A DNA stretch of 64,000 bases from VAZQ01 sp963758945 (GCA_963758945.1 CAVWXY010000023.1:1-64000); one strand, 5' to 3'; positions 1-8,228 are shown, counted from the first letter of the stretch. Translations and numbers: made by a program. Notes: a model not told the origin generated them from the letters alone.

Positions 1-325
1 CACGCAGGCGCGAGAATGCCGGCCGCAGAAGAAGGATCGCATTCCACCAGACAGCCCACAGCTCGAGTGGGTGTTCCCGATCCGGCATGGTCGTATCCAT
101 GGTCAAGTTGGGTCGGGTCACCCAATAGGCACCATAAATTTACAATTCGTTAACCATGCTCGGGCTCATGATCCGGACAAGACGAGACGAGCTACGTTGC
201 GGGAATCGGGGGCGACGAGTATTCCGACCCCTTGCCGGCACGATGGATATCTCGAAGCACGGCGCCGCCGCGCCAACACGAAACGGGCCGCGATGGCTCA
301 TATCAGACCTGATTGAGGGCAGCTC
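1..325. other. Intergenic/edge region without an assignable gene
   Basis: No reading frame here looks like a conserved protein. The left edge may hold the end of a gene outside the window. An AT-richer patch at about 130-155, with a GTTAACC motif, is a possible promoter area for the gene starting at 326, but no clear -35/-10 pair is visible. Confidence 0.4.
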
Positions 326-745
326 ATGGGCAAGCAGCGCAAGGAGCATCCGCAAGACAGTATCTTCGTGAATAACCCTTTCCTCGATCGATTCTTCGAT
401 TGGATGAAGTCGCCCGAGGGTCAGCAATGCATAGCGGTACGCGATGTCCTCTGGGACTTGCTGGAGGACGTGCAGCTCGACGCCAAGCAACGAAAATTGA
501 TCTGGCCAGACGCAGAGCCGCTCGATCTCGAGCAATCCATTCAGCGTATCCAGAAAGAGTACCCGGACTTTCCCCGCGACGAGGTCGAGGAGTTCCTGCT
601 CGACTGGATCGACATGGGCTACGACCCGGAAAACTACTCCCAGGCGCAACTCGACGAGCTCGACAGCCTCACAGAACGGTGGGTCGCCGACCACCTTCGA
701 AAGAAAAAGGCATCAAAAAAGCAGAAGAGAACTCGTCACTCTTGA
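326..745 (+). CDS. Hypothetical acidic/basic 139-aa protein
   Basis: Encodes 139 residues with no family that I recognise. The body is rich in Asp/Glu and aromatic residues (for example WDLLEDVQLD and LLDWIDMGYDPENY) and looks like a soluble helical protein. The C-terminus is a Lys/Arg tail (RKKKASKKQKRTR), which suggests nucleic-acid or acidic-partner binding; that is inference. A GAGGG ribosome-binding site lies about 6 nt before the ATG. There is no signal peptide or membrane segment. It sits on the integrase side of the tRNA-derived att repeat and may be cargo of the integrated element. Confidence 0.7.
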   Translation: MGKQRKEHPQDSIFVNNPFLDRFFDWMKSPEGQQCIAVRDVLWDLLEDVQLDAKQRKLIWPDAEPLDLEQSIQRIQKEYPDFPRDEVEEFLLDWIDMGYDPENYSQAQLDELDSLTERWVADHLRKKKASKKQKRTRHS

Positions 746-851
746 GAGACATATTGTGCGTGCAATAAAGCGTAGGGATTATCGCGAATGGCGACAATTT
801 TGCGCAACTCGGCAAGAACTGCCGGATTGAGATCACGCCAGCCGTGAAGTT

Positions 852-2120
852 TCACGACCGCTTCTCACGCAAGCGGACAATCTTACGCTCCACCGCCGGC
901 TCGATGATCAATCGTCCCTGCGGGTACCGCACCTTGACTGCCGGCTTGTCGTCAATGAGGGCCGCGACAAAGCTGCCCCACGCTTCGAGTGCCTGGCGCT
1001 TCTCGTCCGCAAAGCTGTGGCGTTGATAAACGCCGACGATCCCGGCGAAGCTGCCGCTGGCGTGATTGAGCACTTTCTCGATGGTAGGCAAATTGACGCC
1101 GAGCCGTGCCATGCCGCTTGCGCATGTTCTTCTTAAATCGTGCAATCGCCACGACGGCATATCAGAGGGCAGCAGTGCATCGAGACGGCGCTTGTTCTTA
1201 GAGTAGCCGCTTGCAGGCGAGGCGCCGCCGTTTGTTGTGAAGACGAAGGGCGAGGCCGCAACGTGCGGCAAGTTCTTTAGAACGGCGAGGGCGGCCTTGC
1301 TGAGCGGGACTTCGTGCGGCTGATTGTTTTTTGTCCTTGCGGGCGGCAGCGTCCACAGGCGAGTGACAAGATCAACTTCGTCCCACCGCATCCCCGCGAC
1401 TTCGTCGCGGCGCTGCCCGGTGAGCGCTAGCAATTTCACAAGCGGGCCGAATGTCCCGCCAAGCTTGTCGGCGGCCTGCCAGACGAGTCGCAGCTCGTCG
1501 TCACCCAGGACGCGGTCGCGAGATTTCTCCGCCGTCGGTGGCTTGACACCCTGCGCAGGCGAGACCGCGAGAACGTCGCGGGCGACAAGCCAATTAAAAA
1601 AAGTCTTTACAACTGTGAGTGCGCGATTGGCAGCGATGGGGCTACCGCCATCGACCACACGATCAACCGTGTCGATGATGTCACGCCTTGTGATGCTGTC
1701 GATGCTGCGACCGCGCCAGCGGGGCAAGATGTGGAGACGAAATAGCCGCTCGGTCTCTTCTTGCGTCCGTGCTCGATTTGAGCGGCGGACGTGACGCTCT
1801 AGAAATTCCGCGACCATACGGTCGACGCCGTCGACCTTGGCTGCGCGGGCCGTAATCTTCTCTCGGCCAGGGTCGCGGCCTTCGGCGGCGGCACGCAACG
1901 CCCTGGCGCCGAGCTCGCGGGCAGCCTTCAGATCGATGGCGGGATACGAACCGAGGGTGAACTTGCGCGATTGGCCGTGAAAGCGATAGCGCACCGCCCA
2001 CCCCCTCGCACCGCTGGGCTGCACAATCAAATAGAGCCCGGGCAGAAAGCTGTCGGGGATCTCGCGGCGAACGGCGCCGGGTTTCATGGTCTCCAGCGAT
2101 CTGATGGTGAGCCTTGCCAT
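852..2120 (-). CDS. P4-type tyrosine integrase (DUF4102 family)
   Basis: Site-specific recombinase of the prophage/genomic-island integrase family, 422 aa. An N-terminal DUF4102 arm-binding domain (about residues 1-95) is followed by a SAM-like core-binding domain (about 105-190) and the catalytic domain. The tyrosine recombinase residues are present: Arg238 (TGQRRDEV), Lys264, His327 and Arg330 (HDLRR), His353 (LNHASG) and nucleophile Tyr365 (VYQRH). The ATG at 2120 follows an AAGGGAG site; an upstream extension to 2186 lacks homology. The gene reads away from a tRNA-Pro 3' end copy at 2288-2337, the likely attachment site. Family members use tRNA or tmRNA 3' ends, so it probably inserted the element extending left of the window. 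All catalytic residues are intact. Confidence 0.93.
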   Translation of the reverse strand: MARLTIRSLETMKPGAVRREIPDSFLPGLYLIVQPSGARGWAVRYRFHGQSRKFTLGSYPAIDLKAARELGARALRAAAEGRDPGREKITARAAKVDGVDRMVAEFLERHVRRSNRARTQEETERLFRLHILPRWRGRSIDSITRRDIIDTVDRVVDGGSPIAANRALTVVKTFFNWLVARDVLAVSPAQGVKPPTAEKSRDRVLGDDELRLVWQAADKLGGTFGPLVKLLALTGQRRDEVAGMRWDEVDLVTRLWTLPPARTKNNQPHEVPLSKAALAVLKNLPHVAASPFVFTTNGGASPASGYSKNKRRLDALLPSDMPSWRLHDLRRTCASGMARLGVNLPTIEKVLNHASGSFAGIVGVYQRHSFADEKRQALEAWGSFVAALIDDKPAVKVRYPQGRLIIEPAVERKIVRLREKRS

Positions 2121-2122
2121 TT

Positions 2123-2278
2123 TGTCTGGTGCTCCCTTGGGTAACGGCCGGGTAACACTTCTACCCTGTCTGGAGCTGTCTGGCAATGTCTATGTCAGGG
2201 GCAGACAAAACCCCGTTAAATCGATATAAACCGCGGCTTTCTGTGAGTTGAGCGTCCGTGGTTGTCTGGCAATGTCTA
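2123..2278. repeat. Four TGTCTGG direct repeats between integrase and att core
   Basis: The heptamer TGTCTGG occurs in the same orientation at 2123-2129, 2167-2173, 2177-2183 and 2263-2269; the last two are part of a 16-bp repeat (2177-2192 and 2263-2278). Direct repeats between an integrase start and its core site are the usual arrangement of arm-type integrase binding sites. The function is inferred; the repeats are seen directly. Confidence 0.6.
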
Positions 2279-2287
2279 GTGAGTGTA

Positions 2288-2337
2288 CCAGTCTGGGGGA
2301 CTGGGGGTCCCGAGTTCAAATCTCGGCGCTCCGACCA
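2288..2337 (+). repeat. att copy 1: 3' fragment of tRNA-Pro(GGG)
   Basis: The 50 nt fold as the 3' part of a tRNA. The anticodon arm is CCAGT-CTGGGGG-ACTGG with anticodon GGG, the T-arm is CCGAG-TTCAAAT-CTCGG, and the acceptor strand CGCTCCG is followed by ACCA. The upstream 27 nt do not supply a D-arm or the expected CGGAGCG 5' strand, so this is not a functional tRNA gene but an attachment-site remnant. Positions 2308-2337 recur exactly at 3154-3183. The intact tRNA-Pro gene should lie outside the window. Confidence 0.75.
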
Positions 2338-2356
2338 TCGTCGCGAGAGAGACCCA

Positions 2357-2800
2357 TCATAGTCTGGCGGCCGAAATTCCCGTACTCACCGGCAAGCCGA
2401 GCATCTTGCCGGCCCGCAATAGCGTCTTGTCGAGGCTATAGATCGCTTCCCCGTTGTGGTTCTTGGCGACTGCCAGATGGAGCGCGTCGCCGGCCCGCAG
2501 GCCCGTCCCGAAGTTTGCAAGATACTCCTTGGCCAAGTCGAAGTCATCGGCGCCAGGCAGCAGGATGATGAACAACTCCCTGATGACCGCTTCGAACTGT
2601 GCGTCGGCGTCCCGTGCAGCCTTCACGTCAAGGCCGCCCATGCGGACTTCGCGCGCCAACAGCGAGGAAAATTCGACGCGCGCCAGTTGGCTGATCGCCA
2701 GCGTGCCCGGCGGAAGCCCGGTGACGAAGCGCTCGATCTTTGCGCTGGTCGCCTCTTGCAGGATGAGCGGAGCAAGAAAGCTCGTGTCGAAATAGAGCAA
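2357..2800 (-). CDS. vapC: VapC-type PIN-domain toxin
   Basis: A 147-aa PIN-domain ribonuclease, toxin of a type II toxin-antitoxin pair. The acidic metal-binding residues are in family positions: Asp5 (LYFDTS), Glu43 (RVEFSSL), Asp105 (AGDALHLA) and Asp124 (SLDKTL). Known VapC enzymes cut tRNA or rRNA when their antitoxin is lost. The start codon is TTG directly after the TGA stop of the antitoxin gene, so translation is probably coupled to it. The pair lies alone between two tRNA-Pro 3' end copies, which suggests it came as, or is kept as, a mobile cassette that addiction helps to retain. Confidence 0.88.
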   Translation of the reverse strand: MLYFDTSFLAPLILQEATSAKIERFVTGLPPGTLAISQLARVEFSSLLAREVRMGGLDVKAARDADAQFEAVIRELFIILLPGADDFDLAKEYLANFGTGLRAGDALHLAVAKNHNGEAIYSLDKTLLRAGKMLGLPVSTGISAARL

Positions 2801-3034
2801 TCAAAGCCCCTCGTCCCTGGTCTCGCGCAGCAGGGCGGCGCTCGATCGGCGCCATCTCGGCATCTTCGCCCGGAACGCCTTCAATGGTCGCAGCGGCAAT
2901 TTCGGCCGTACAGCTCCCGACAAGTGCGCCACCGGGCGGCCGTGACGAGTGATGATGACCTCCTCGCCCATTTCAACCTTGTCAAGAAGCTCGCTCAGGC
3001 GCGCTTTCGCCTGGGCCAGATTGACCGTCACCAT
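2801..3034 (-). CDS. vapB: Phd/YefM-type antitoxin of the vapBC pair
   Basis: A 77-aa antitoxin of the Phd/YefM fold. The N-terminal half (VNLAQAKARLSELLDKV ... EVIITRHGRPVAHL) is the typical dimerising, DNA-binding part; the Arg-rich C-terminal half (about residues 48-77) is the presumed toxin-neutralising segment. It is first in the operon and ends exactly where the VapC start codon begins. Family members repress their own promoter, which should lie in the AT-rich stretch 3045-3080. The ATG follows a GGCGGAGA ribosome-binding site. Confidence 0.85.
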   Translation of the reverse strand: MVTVNLAQAKARLSELLDKVEMGEEVIITRHGRPVAHLSGAVRPKLPLRPLKAFRAKMPRWRRSSAALLRETRDEGL

Positions 3035-3153
3035 TCTCCGCCTCGAATATGACCATAAAACTAGTCATATTTTAGCGAGCTTCCGCACCCGCGTCTATCG
3101 GGTTCGGAACGCGGCGCAGTCGGGTCCGGCGTACGAGCCCAGGGACCGGGGGC

Positions 3154-3183
3154 TCCCGAGTTCAAATCTCGGCGCTCCGACCA
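3154..3183 (+). repeat. att copy 2: 30-bp repeat of tRNA-Pro 3' end
   Basis: Identical over 30 bp to 2308-2337 (T-arm, acceptor strand and ACCA). Upstream of it the anticodon arm is only partly recognisable, so the copy is shorter than copy 1. With copy 1 it frames an 816-bp segment that carries only the vapBC pair. This is read as a second, older or satellite attachment event at the same tRNA. Confidence 0.7.
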
Positions 3184-3269
3184 ATCAGCCCCGCAACAGG
3201 TTTTGTTCCTTGCATCGATTCGCCGACAGGCGTGACATTGGCCGCGACACGCGGGAGCACAGGCGCGCC

Positions 3270-4526
3270 GTGCAGGTGATCATCGTCGGAGGCGGCATCG
3301 CCGGACTTTCGCTGGCGCTGAGCCTGCATCAGATCGGCGTCGCCTGCCGCGTCTACGAGGCGGTGCCCTCGCTCGCGCCGCTCGGTTACGGCATCAACCT
3401 GCAGCCCAATGCGGTGCGCGAGCTGACCGCGCTCGGGCTGGGCGATGAGCTCGTAGCCGCCGGCGTCCTCACGCAGGAGCTCGCCTTCTACAACAAGCAC
3501 GGCCAGCTGATCTGGAGCGAGCCGCGCGGCCGCGCCGCCGGCTACCGCTGGCCGCAAATCTCGATCTCGCGCGGGCGGCTGCACGAAATCCTGCTGGGCG
3601 CGATCCATGCGCGCCTCGGCGCGCAGGCGGTCGTCACCGGCCACCGCCTGATTACTTTCGCGGACGGCGGCGGACGGATGATCGCGCGCTTCGCCGATCC
3701 GGCGGGAGAACCCGTGGGCGCGGCCGAGGGCGATCTCCTGATCGGCGCCGACGGCATCCACTCGACGGTCCGGCGACATTTCTATCCCGACGAGACGGCG
3801 GTGTTCGACGGCTACCTGCATTATCGCGGCATGGTCGAGGCGGAGCCCTACCTCACGGGGGCGTCCATGGTCGTGATCGGGCACCGGCATCACCGGGCGA
3901 TCCTCTACCCGATCATGCAGCGGCCGGCCGGCAAGGTCGTGATCAACTGGCTCGCCTATACCAGGATCCCGCCGGGCGGCCCGCCGCTCGAGGCGTGGAA
4001 CACCGCCGCCGACAAGGGCGCCTGCGTCGCGCAGTACCAGGGCTGGAGCTTCCCCTGGATCGACGTGCACGGCCTCTTCGCCGCCACCGCCGAGGTGCTG
4101 CAGCTTCCCAACGTGGACCGCGATCCGGTCCCGCGCTGGAGCTTCGGGCGCGTGACTTTGATCGGCGACGCCGCCCATCCCATGCATCCGGTCGGGGCGC
4201 AGGCCGGCTCGCAGGCGGTGGTGGACGCCCGGGTGCTCGCCGCCGCGCTGCTGGCGACGCGCGACCCGATCGTTGCGCTGGCGAATTATCAGGACCGGCG
4301 CATCGCGGCGATGAACGACATCATCATCCGCAACCGCAACCTCGGCCTGGAGTCGATCCTGCAGACCGCCGAGGAGCGCGCGCCGCACGGCTTCGCCCAC
4401 ATTCACGACGTGCTGTCGCCCGAGGAGCTGGCGACGACCGCCCTGAGCTTCAAGCAGGCGGCCGGGTTGGACGTCGAGACCGTCAACAGCCGCGAGTCCT
4501 TCGTGGAGCTCGCGACGAGAGCGTAA
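3270..4526 (+). CDS. PhzS-like FAD-dependent monooxygenase
   Basis: Class A flavin monooxygenase of 418 aa. It begins with the FAD dinucleotide motif GGGIAGLSLALSL (about residue 7 on), has the DG motif (LIGADGIHSTVRR, about 155-170) and the GD motif (VTLIGDAAHPMHPVGAQAGS, about 295). The stretch around the GD motif and the ENLQP-type N-terminal substrate region (GYGINLQPNAVREL) resemble PhzS, which hydroxylates phenazine-1-carboxylates, but the natural substrate here cannot be told from sequence. I chose GTG 3270 (after GGGAG) because the Rossmann motif must lie near the N-terminus; the ORF can be extended through the att repeat, which is not credible. It stands alone and ends in a perfect hairpin. 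Confidence 0.88.
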   Translation: MQVIIVGGGIAGLSLALSLHQIGVACRVYEAVPSLAPLGYGINLQPNAVRELTALGLGDELVAAGVLTQELAFYNKHGQLIWSEPRGRAAGYRWPQISISRGRLHEILLGAIHARLGAQAVVTGHRLITFADGGGRMIARFADPAGEPVGAAEGDLLIGADGIHSTVRRHFYPDETAVFDGYLHYRGMVEAEPYLTGASMVVIGHRHHRAILYPIMQRPAGKVVINWLAYTRIPPGGPPLEAWNTAADKGACVAQYQGWSFPWIDVHGLFAATAEVLQLPNVDRDPVPRWSFGRVTLIGDAAHPMHPVGAQAGSQAVVDARVLAAALLATRDPIVALANYQDRRIAAMNDIIIRNRNLGLESILQTAEERAPHGFAHIHDVLSPEELATTALSFKQAAGLDVETVNSRESFVELATRA

Positions 4527-4550
4527 GTCGGCGAAGGGTGCGCCGACTTA
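4524..4550 (+). terminator. Hairpin at the stop codon of the FAD monooxygenase
   Basis: A perfect 10-bp stem (TAAGTCGGCG / CGCCGACTTA) with a 7-nt loop includes the TAA stop itself. No T-run follows, so it may be a Rho-assisted or mRNA-stabilising end rather than a classical intrinsic terminator. Confidence 0.5.
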
Positions 4551-4826
4551 AACGGATACGTCGGACGAATGCCACAAGGCCGGATGGTAGCGCCGTTAAC
4601 ACGGTTTCGAATAATGGTAGATCAGCCGACGGACGGGCCCACTCGCCGACGAGCGCAACACCGAAGGCCCTCCACTTCGCGAGGCCGCAATGGCCGCGAG
4701 CATGTTAAGCAGATGGAGCACCGACAGGCAGCGGAGAGGGGGCAGGCGGGGCGGTGATGCAGCGCGGCCCCAAGGCGGTCCCGGCAAGAGGGGCGATCGA
4801 CAGGGCTTCGCGGCAGGAGGGCTGAT
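4551..4826. other. Intergenic region, nothing recognised
   Basis: About 275 bases between the monooxygenase hairpin and the small gene at 4827. I see no conserved protein, RNA or promoter here; an AGGAGG ribosome-binding site at its right end belongs to the next gene. Confidence 0.4.
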
Positions 4827-5072
4827 ATGCAGGGCATCGACCCGGAAGACGCAGAAATGGCTTATCGGCGCGGCTATCAGGATGGAGCCGTAGAGACGTT
4901 CCACGCGGTGGAACAATTTCTTGACTGCGCAACGCGGGAACGTCTGCGAGGCTGGATCAACGACGTTTGCGGGTGGCGGACAAAGGCGATGCTCGCTTCT
5001 CCGCCGATGTGGCGGTTGAGAATGTTAGGCCATCCAAAGTCAAATCAAGGAACGTCGGAACCGGGACACTAG
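4827..5072 (+). CDS. Small hypothetical protein
   Basis: 81 aa, start ATG 8 nt after a strong GGAGG site, which is the main support for it. The first half (MAYRRGYQDGAVETFHAVEQFL ... RERLRGWIND) has the look of a small helical protein with a YRRGYQxG motif often seen in short rhizobial proteins; the last 30 residues are low-complexity and may be non-native because a degenerate copy of the intergenic palindrome family overlaps the end of the frame. No function assigned. Confidence 0.55.
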   Translation: MQGIDPEDAEMAYRRGYQDGAVETFHAVEQFLDCATRERLRGWINDVCGWRTKAMLASPPMWRLRMLGHPKSNQGTSEPGH

Positions 5073-5075
5073 CGA
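5049..5075. repeat. Degenerate copy of the GAACTTCGGAATC intergenic repeat
   Basis: GAACgTCGGAAcC followed by GGGACACTAGC matches one arm of the palindromic family described at 15955-16030 with a few changes. No good left arm was found, so this is a partial copy. Confidence 0.4.
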
Positions 5076-5280
5076 ACCGGCCCGAAAACGCCCATCACCG
5101 GCGAGAAACTGCGCGCCGTCAACGCCGAGCACAGCGCGGGCACCGCTGCCAAGCAGCAAAAAGCATCCCGGGAGGTCACCGGCCCGAAATGACGGGCACG
5201 ATCGCGTGCGCGCGAGTGCGCGGCAGGTGAAAATCGTCTATGTCTATGTGCGGCGCCGACAGCGGCCATGGAGGAAGCTC

Positions 5281-6159
5281 ATGAAGATCGTGCAGGGCGA
5301 CGAGCTGGAATGGGTGCGCGGCCTCGAGCACCGCGGCGGGACGTTTCATTTCCGCAACCTGATGGAAGGCACACCGGGAACGATCGACAATTTCCAGCTG
5401 TCGATGGGCCGCAACGACAAGGACTTCGTGTCGCCGCGGCACCGGCACAACTTCGACCAGTTCCGCTTCCAGCTCGAAGGCGATCTTGACTTCGCCCGCG
5501 ACGGGAAGATGACGCCCGGAATGGTCGGCTATTTCCCCGAAGGCGCGGCCTATGGCCCGCAGACCAGTGAATCCACGGCCATGACCATCGTGCTGCAGTT
5601 CGGCGGCGCAAGCGGGAGCGGCTATCTCTCGCGCAAGGAAGTCAAGGCGGGCACGGATGCGCTCAAGCAATTCGGCTCATTCGAGGCCGGCGTCTATCGC
5701 CGCAACGAGGGCGTGCCCGGCAAGCGCAACATGGACGGCTACGAGGCGATCTGGGCGCACGTCAACGGACGCGACCTGCAGTATCCGCAGCCGCGTTATC
5801 CGGCCGCGATCATGATGGACCGCGAACATTTTGCGTGGGTGCCGGTCGCGGGCCATCCCGGCGTCTGCGAGAAGGTGCTCGGCATGTTCACCGAGCGGCG
5901 CGCGGAAGCCGCCTTCCTCAAGCTCGAAGCAGGCTCGTCGTATCCCGGCGCCGGACGCGCGATCTACGTCGCCACCAGGGGCAAGGGCCGCGTCGACGAC
6001 CAGGTGCTGCGGCCGTTCACGACGGTGTTCCTGGATCATGGCGAGCACGCCGCGTTCACCGCGGAGGAGACGACCGAGCTGCTCCGCCTGGGCCTGCCGG
6101 ATCTGCGCGATCTTGCGGTGGGACCGGGAGCTTACCTGCCCGCCGTCGCGGCGGAATGA
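5281..6159 (+). CDS. Cupin-domain protein
   Basis: 292 aa with two cupin-like halves. The first shows a metal-site pattern (SPRHRHNFDQFRFQLEGDLDF, about residues 40-60, with His43, His45 and a Gln/Glu pair), then PGMVGYFPEGAAYGPQ; the second half repeats a beta-barrel pattern without the His cluster (about 190-270). No signal peptide, so it acts in the cytoplasm. The ATG follows GGAGGA. It faces the deacetylase gene (convergent, 30 nt apart) in a neighbourhood of Bug binding proteins, consistent with uptake and breakdown of a small organic acid or aromatic compound. The reaction is unknown. Confidence 0.8.
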   Translation: MKIVQGDELEWVRGLEHRGGTFHFRNLMEGTPGTIDNFQLSMGRNDKDFVSPRHRHNFDQFRFQLEGDLDFARDGKMTPGMVGYFPEGAAYGPQTSESTAMTIVLQFGGASGSGYLSRKEVKAGTDALKQFGSFEAGVYRRNEGVPGKRNMDGYEAIWAHVNGRDLQYPQPRYPAAIMMDREHFAWVPVAGHPGVCEKVLGMFTERRAEAAFLKLEAGSSYPGAGRAIYVATRGKGRVDDQVLRPFTTVFLDHGEHAAFTAEETTELLRLGLPDLRDLAVGPGAYLPAVAAE

Positions 6160-6189
6160 CGACGGCGCGGGGCCGATAGCGTCGCTGCG

Positions 6190-7089
6190 CTACCGGGACG
6201 CCGCGGCCTTTTCGAAATGCCGGCTCTGATAAGTGTGCTCGTCGACGTTCTGCTGCAGCGCCCAGTCGGCCAGCGCCTCGTGGGTGGTGAACCAGCAGTC
6301 GCGCGATTTGGCCATGTACTGCAGCAGCTCCGTCAGCACCGCCGTGATCAGCGGACGGCCGCCGAACTGGCAATGGATCACCAGTGTCTGCAAGGCGATC
6401 AATTCGTTCTTGCGCAGATAGTCGAACATGCCGCGATGCACGTCGTAGAGATCGCGCGAGGAGGCGCGCAGCACGCGGTTGTCCGAGAAATCGGTGGTCG
6501 GCACGCCGGCGATCGGCCCGTGCGGCGTCTGGATCCTGATCGGCAGGTCGGCATAGGTGACGTCGCAAGTCCAATAGAGGCCCGCCTGCTTGAGGAGCCC
6601 GGCGGTCTCGGGCGTGAACGCAACGACCGGACTGGCCCAGCCGGTGATCTTCTTCCCGGCACAGCCTTCCAGCAGATCGACGCACCTGCGGATCAGCGCG
6701 CCCTGCTCCTCCGGCGTGTAATAGGCCGGCAGATCGTCCTGGGTGTAGGAATGCGCGGCAATATCGAAGCCCGATGCCACGATCTGCTTCACCGCGTCGG
6801 GATACTGCTCGGCGCAGCGGGCGTTGACGAAGAAGGTGGCGGGAATGCCGAGACGCTCCAGCATCCGCATGATCCGCCACACGCCGACACGGCCGCCATA
6901 GGTCGACCAGGCCTTGGCGGCATGATCGACCGTGCTTTTCTTGAGATGCGAGGTCTGCACCGAGTAGCTCGGCGCGCTGTCGTCCGGCCAGGTCTCGAAC
7001 ATCACCGTCACCGAGACCGCGACCTTCTTGCCGTTCGGCCAGGCCAGCGCCTTCCCTCCCTGCGTTCGCGTCGACGTCTTCTTCGCCAT
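6190..7089 (-). CDS. Polysaccharide deacetylase (NodB-fold) family protein
   Basis: 299 aa NodB/CE4-fold protein of the allantoinase/PuuE-like branch. The core is visible: an acidic motif near the N-terminus (VMFETWPDD), VGVWRIMRML...GIPATFFV (about 75-95) and AAHSYTQDDLPAYYT (about 120). In classical CE4 enzymes the metal ligands are D-H-H; here the second His of the HxxxH motif is Gln (H-S-Y-T-Q). This variant occurs in a branch whose substrates are largely unknown, so activity on sugar polymers should not be assumed. The start ATG 7089 has an ACGGAG site; an upstream start would add 12 residues without support. It precedes three Bug binding-protein genes on the same strand. Confidence 0.82.
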   Translation of the reverse strand: MAKKTSTRTQGGKALAWPNGKKVAVSVTVMFETWPDDSAPSYSVQTSHLKKSTVDHAAKAWSTYGGRVGVWRIMRMLERLGIPATFFVNARCAEQYPDAVKQIVASGFDIAAHSYTQDDLPAYYTPEEQGALIRRCVDLLEGCAGKKITGWASPVVAFTPETAGLLKQAGLYWTCDVTYADLPIRIQTPHGPIAGVPTTDFSDNRVLRASSRDLYDVHRGMFDYLRKNELIALQTLVIHCQFGGRPLITAVLTELLQYMAKSRDCWFTTHEALADWALQQNVDEHTYQSRHFEKAAASR

Positions 7090-7149
7090 GCACTTGATCT
7101 CCGTTCGATCGCCGCGGAGCGCCACGATCGCGAGGAAGGGGTATGCGGA

Positions 7150-8127
7150 TCAGTCGGCCACCGGGATGCCGAGCGTGGGCAGCAAGCGCTGCCACTTCTT
7201 GGTCTCGTCGGCCAGATAGGTTTTGAATTCGCTGCCCGGCCGGTAGTCCACGGCAAGGCCGACCTTGGTCAGCTTATCCTGGAACGCGCTCTCCTTGACG
7301 ATCGCGGCCAGCGCGCGGTTGATGCGCGCCACGATCTCCTCCGGCATGTTGGGCGGCCCGACCAGCCCGAACCAGGTTTCCATCCGCACGTCCGGCAGCC
7401 CGAGCTCGGCGGTGGTCGGCACGTCGGGCAGCATCGGATGGCGGCGCGGCCCGGTCTGCGCCAGGATGCGCAACTTGCCGCCCTCCGCTACGCGCGTCGA
7501 TGCGAGCCCCATCGACACCATCTCGATCTGGCCCGAGATCGCGTCGTTCGCGGCCTGTGCGCCGCCGCGATAGGGCACGTGCACGAAGTTGCCGCCGGTC
7601 TCGCGCTTGAGCATCTCGACCACGACATGCAACGCGCCGCCGACGCCGCCGCTGCCGTAGCGCACCCCGCCGGGATGGCTCTTGGAATAGCCGATCAGCT
7701 CCGGCAGCGTGTTCGCGGGCACCGCGGGGTTGACCGCGAACACGGTCCACGATGTCACGATCAGCGCGATGGGCGTGAAGTCCTTGATCGGGTCGTAATG
7801 ATAGCTTTTCTTCAGGAACGGCAGCATCGTGGCTTCCGGCGCATTGATCAGCAGCGTGTAGCCGTCGGCGGGCGCGTGAACGAGCTGCTCCACGGCGATC
7901 ATGGAAGCGGCGCCCGGTCGGTTGTCGATGACGAGGCTCTGGCCCAGCCGCTCGCCGAGCTCCTGCGCGACGATGCGGCCCAGCACGTCGACCAGGCTGC
8001 CCGCCGGCGTGTGGATGATCAGGCGAATGGGACGCGAGGGATAGTCCTGCTGCGCGCGAGCGGCCGTGCCGAACACGACAAACGCGGCAATTGCGAGCAG
8101 GACCCCGATGCTTCGGCGGCGCGGCAT
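7150..8127 (-). CDS. Bug/TctC-family periplasmic binding protein 1
   Basis: 325 aa tripartite-tricarboxylate-transporter type binding protein. Signal peptide about residues 1-26 (MPRRRS...AFVVFGTAARAQ), then the family hallmarks YPSRPIRLIIHTPAG, the RPGAAS loop at about 70, DGYTLL, HVPYRGGAQA (about 200) and LPDVPTTAELG. Bug proteins bind carboxylates such as citrate, nicotinate or phthalate-like acids in the periplasm. Start ATG 8127 follows GAGGGAGG. Neither TctA nor TctB membrane subunits are near; such orphan Bug proteins often work with distant transporters or sensors. The ligand is not predictable. Confidence 0.92.
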   Translation of the reverse strand: MPRRRSIGVLLAIAAFVVFGTAARAQQDYPSRPIRLIIHTPAGSLVDVLGRIVAQELGERLGQSLVIDNRPGAASMIAVEQLVHAPADGYTLLINAPEATMLPFLKKSYHYDPIKDFTPIALIVTSWTVFAVNPAVPANTLPELIGYSKSHPGGVRYGSGGVGGALHVVVEMLKRETGGNFVHVPYRGGAQAANDAISGQIEMVSMGLASTRVAEGGKLRILAQTGPRRHPMLPDVPTTAELGLPDVRMETWFGLVGPPNMPEEIVARINRALAAIVKESAFQDKLTKVGLAVDYRPGSEFKTYLADETKKWQRLLPTLGIPVAD

Positions 8128-8228
8128 GTTTTCCTCCCTCGGAATTGTCATCGTCGGCCGCAAGTGGCCATGTCGAGCGCCTTGGAGCGGGAGCAGCTGC
8201 GACCGCCGCGTCAATTCTGTTTCCCGCG

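Noticed and set aside
2288..2337. Functional tRNA-Pro gene
   Set aside because: The anticodon and T arms fit, but there is no D-arm and no matching 5' acceptor strand upstream, so it is a 3' fragment only.
3162..4406. Long minus-strand frame opposite the FAD monooxygenase
   Set aside because: Antisense frame of a high-GC gene with Arg/His/Asp-rich composition and no family motifs.
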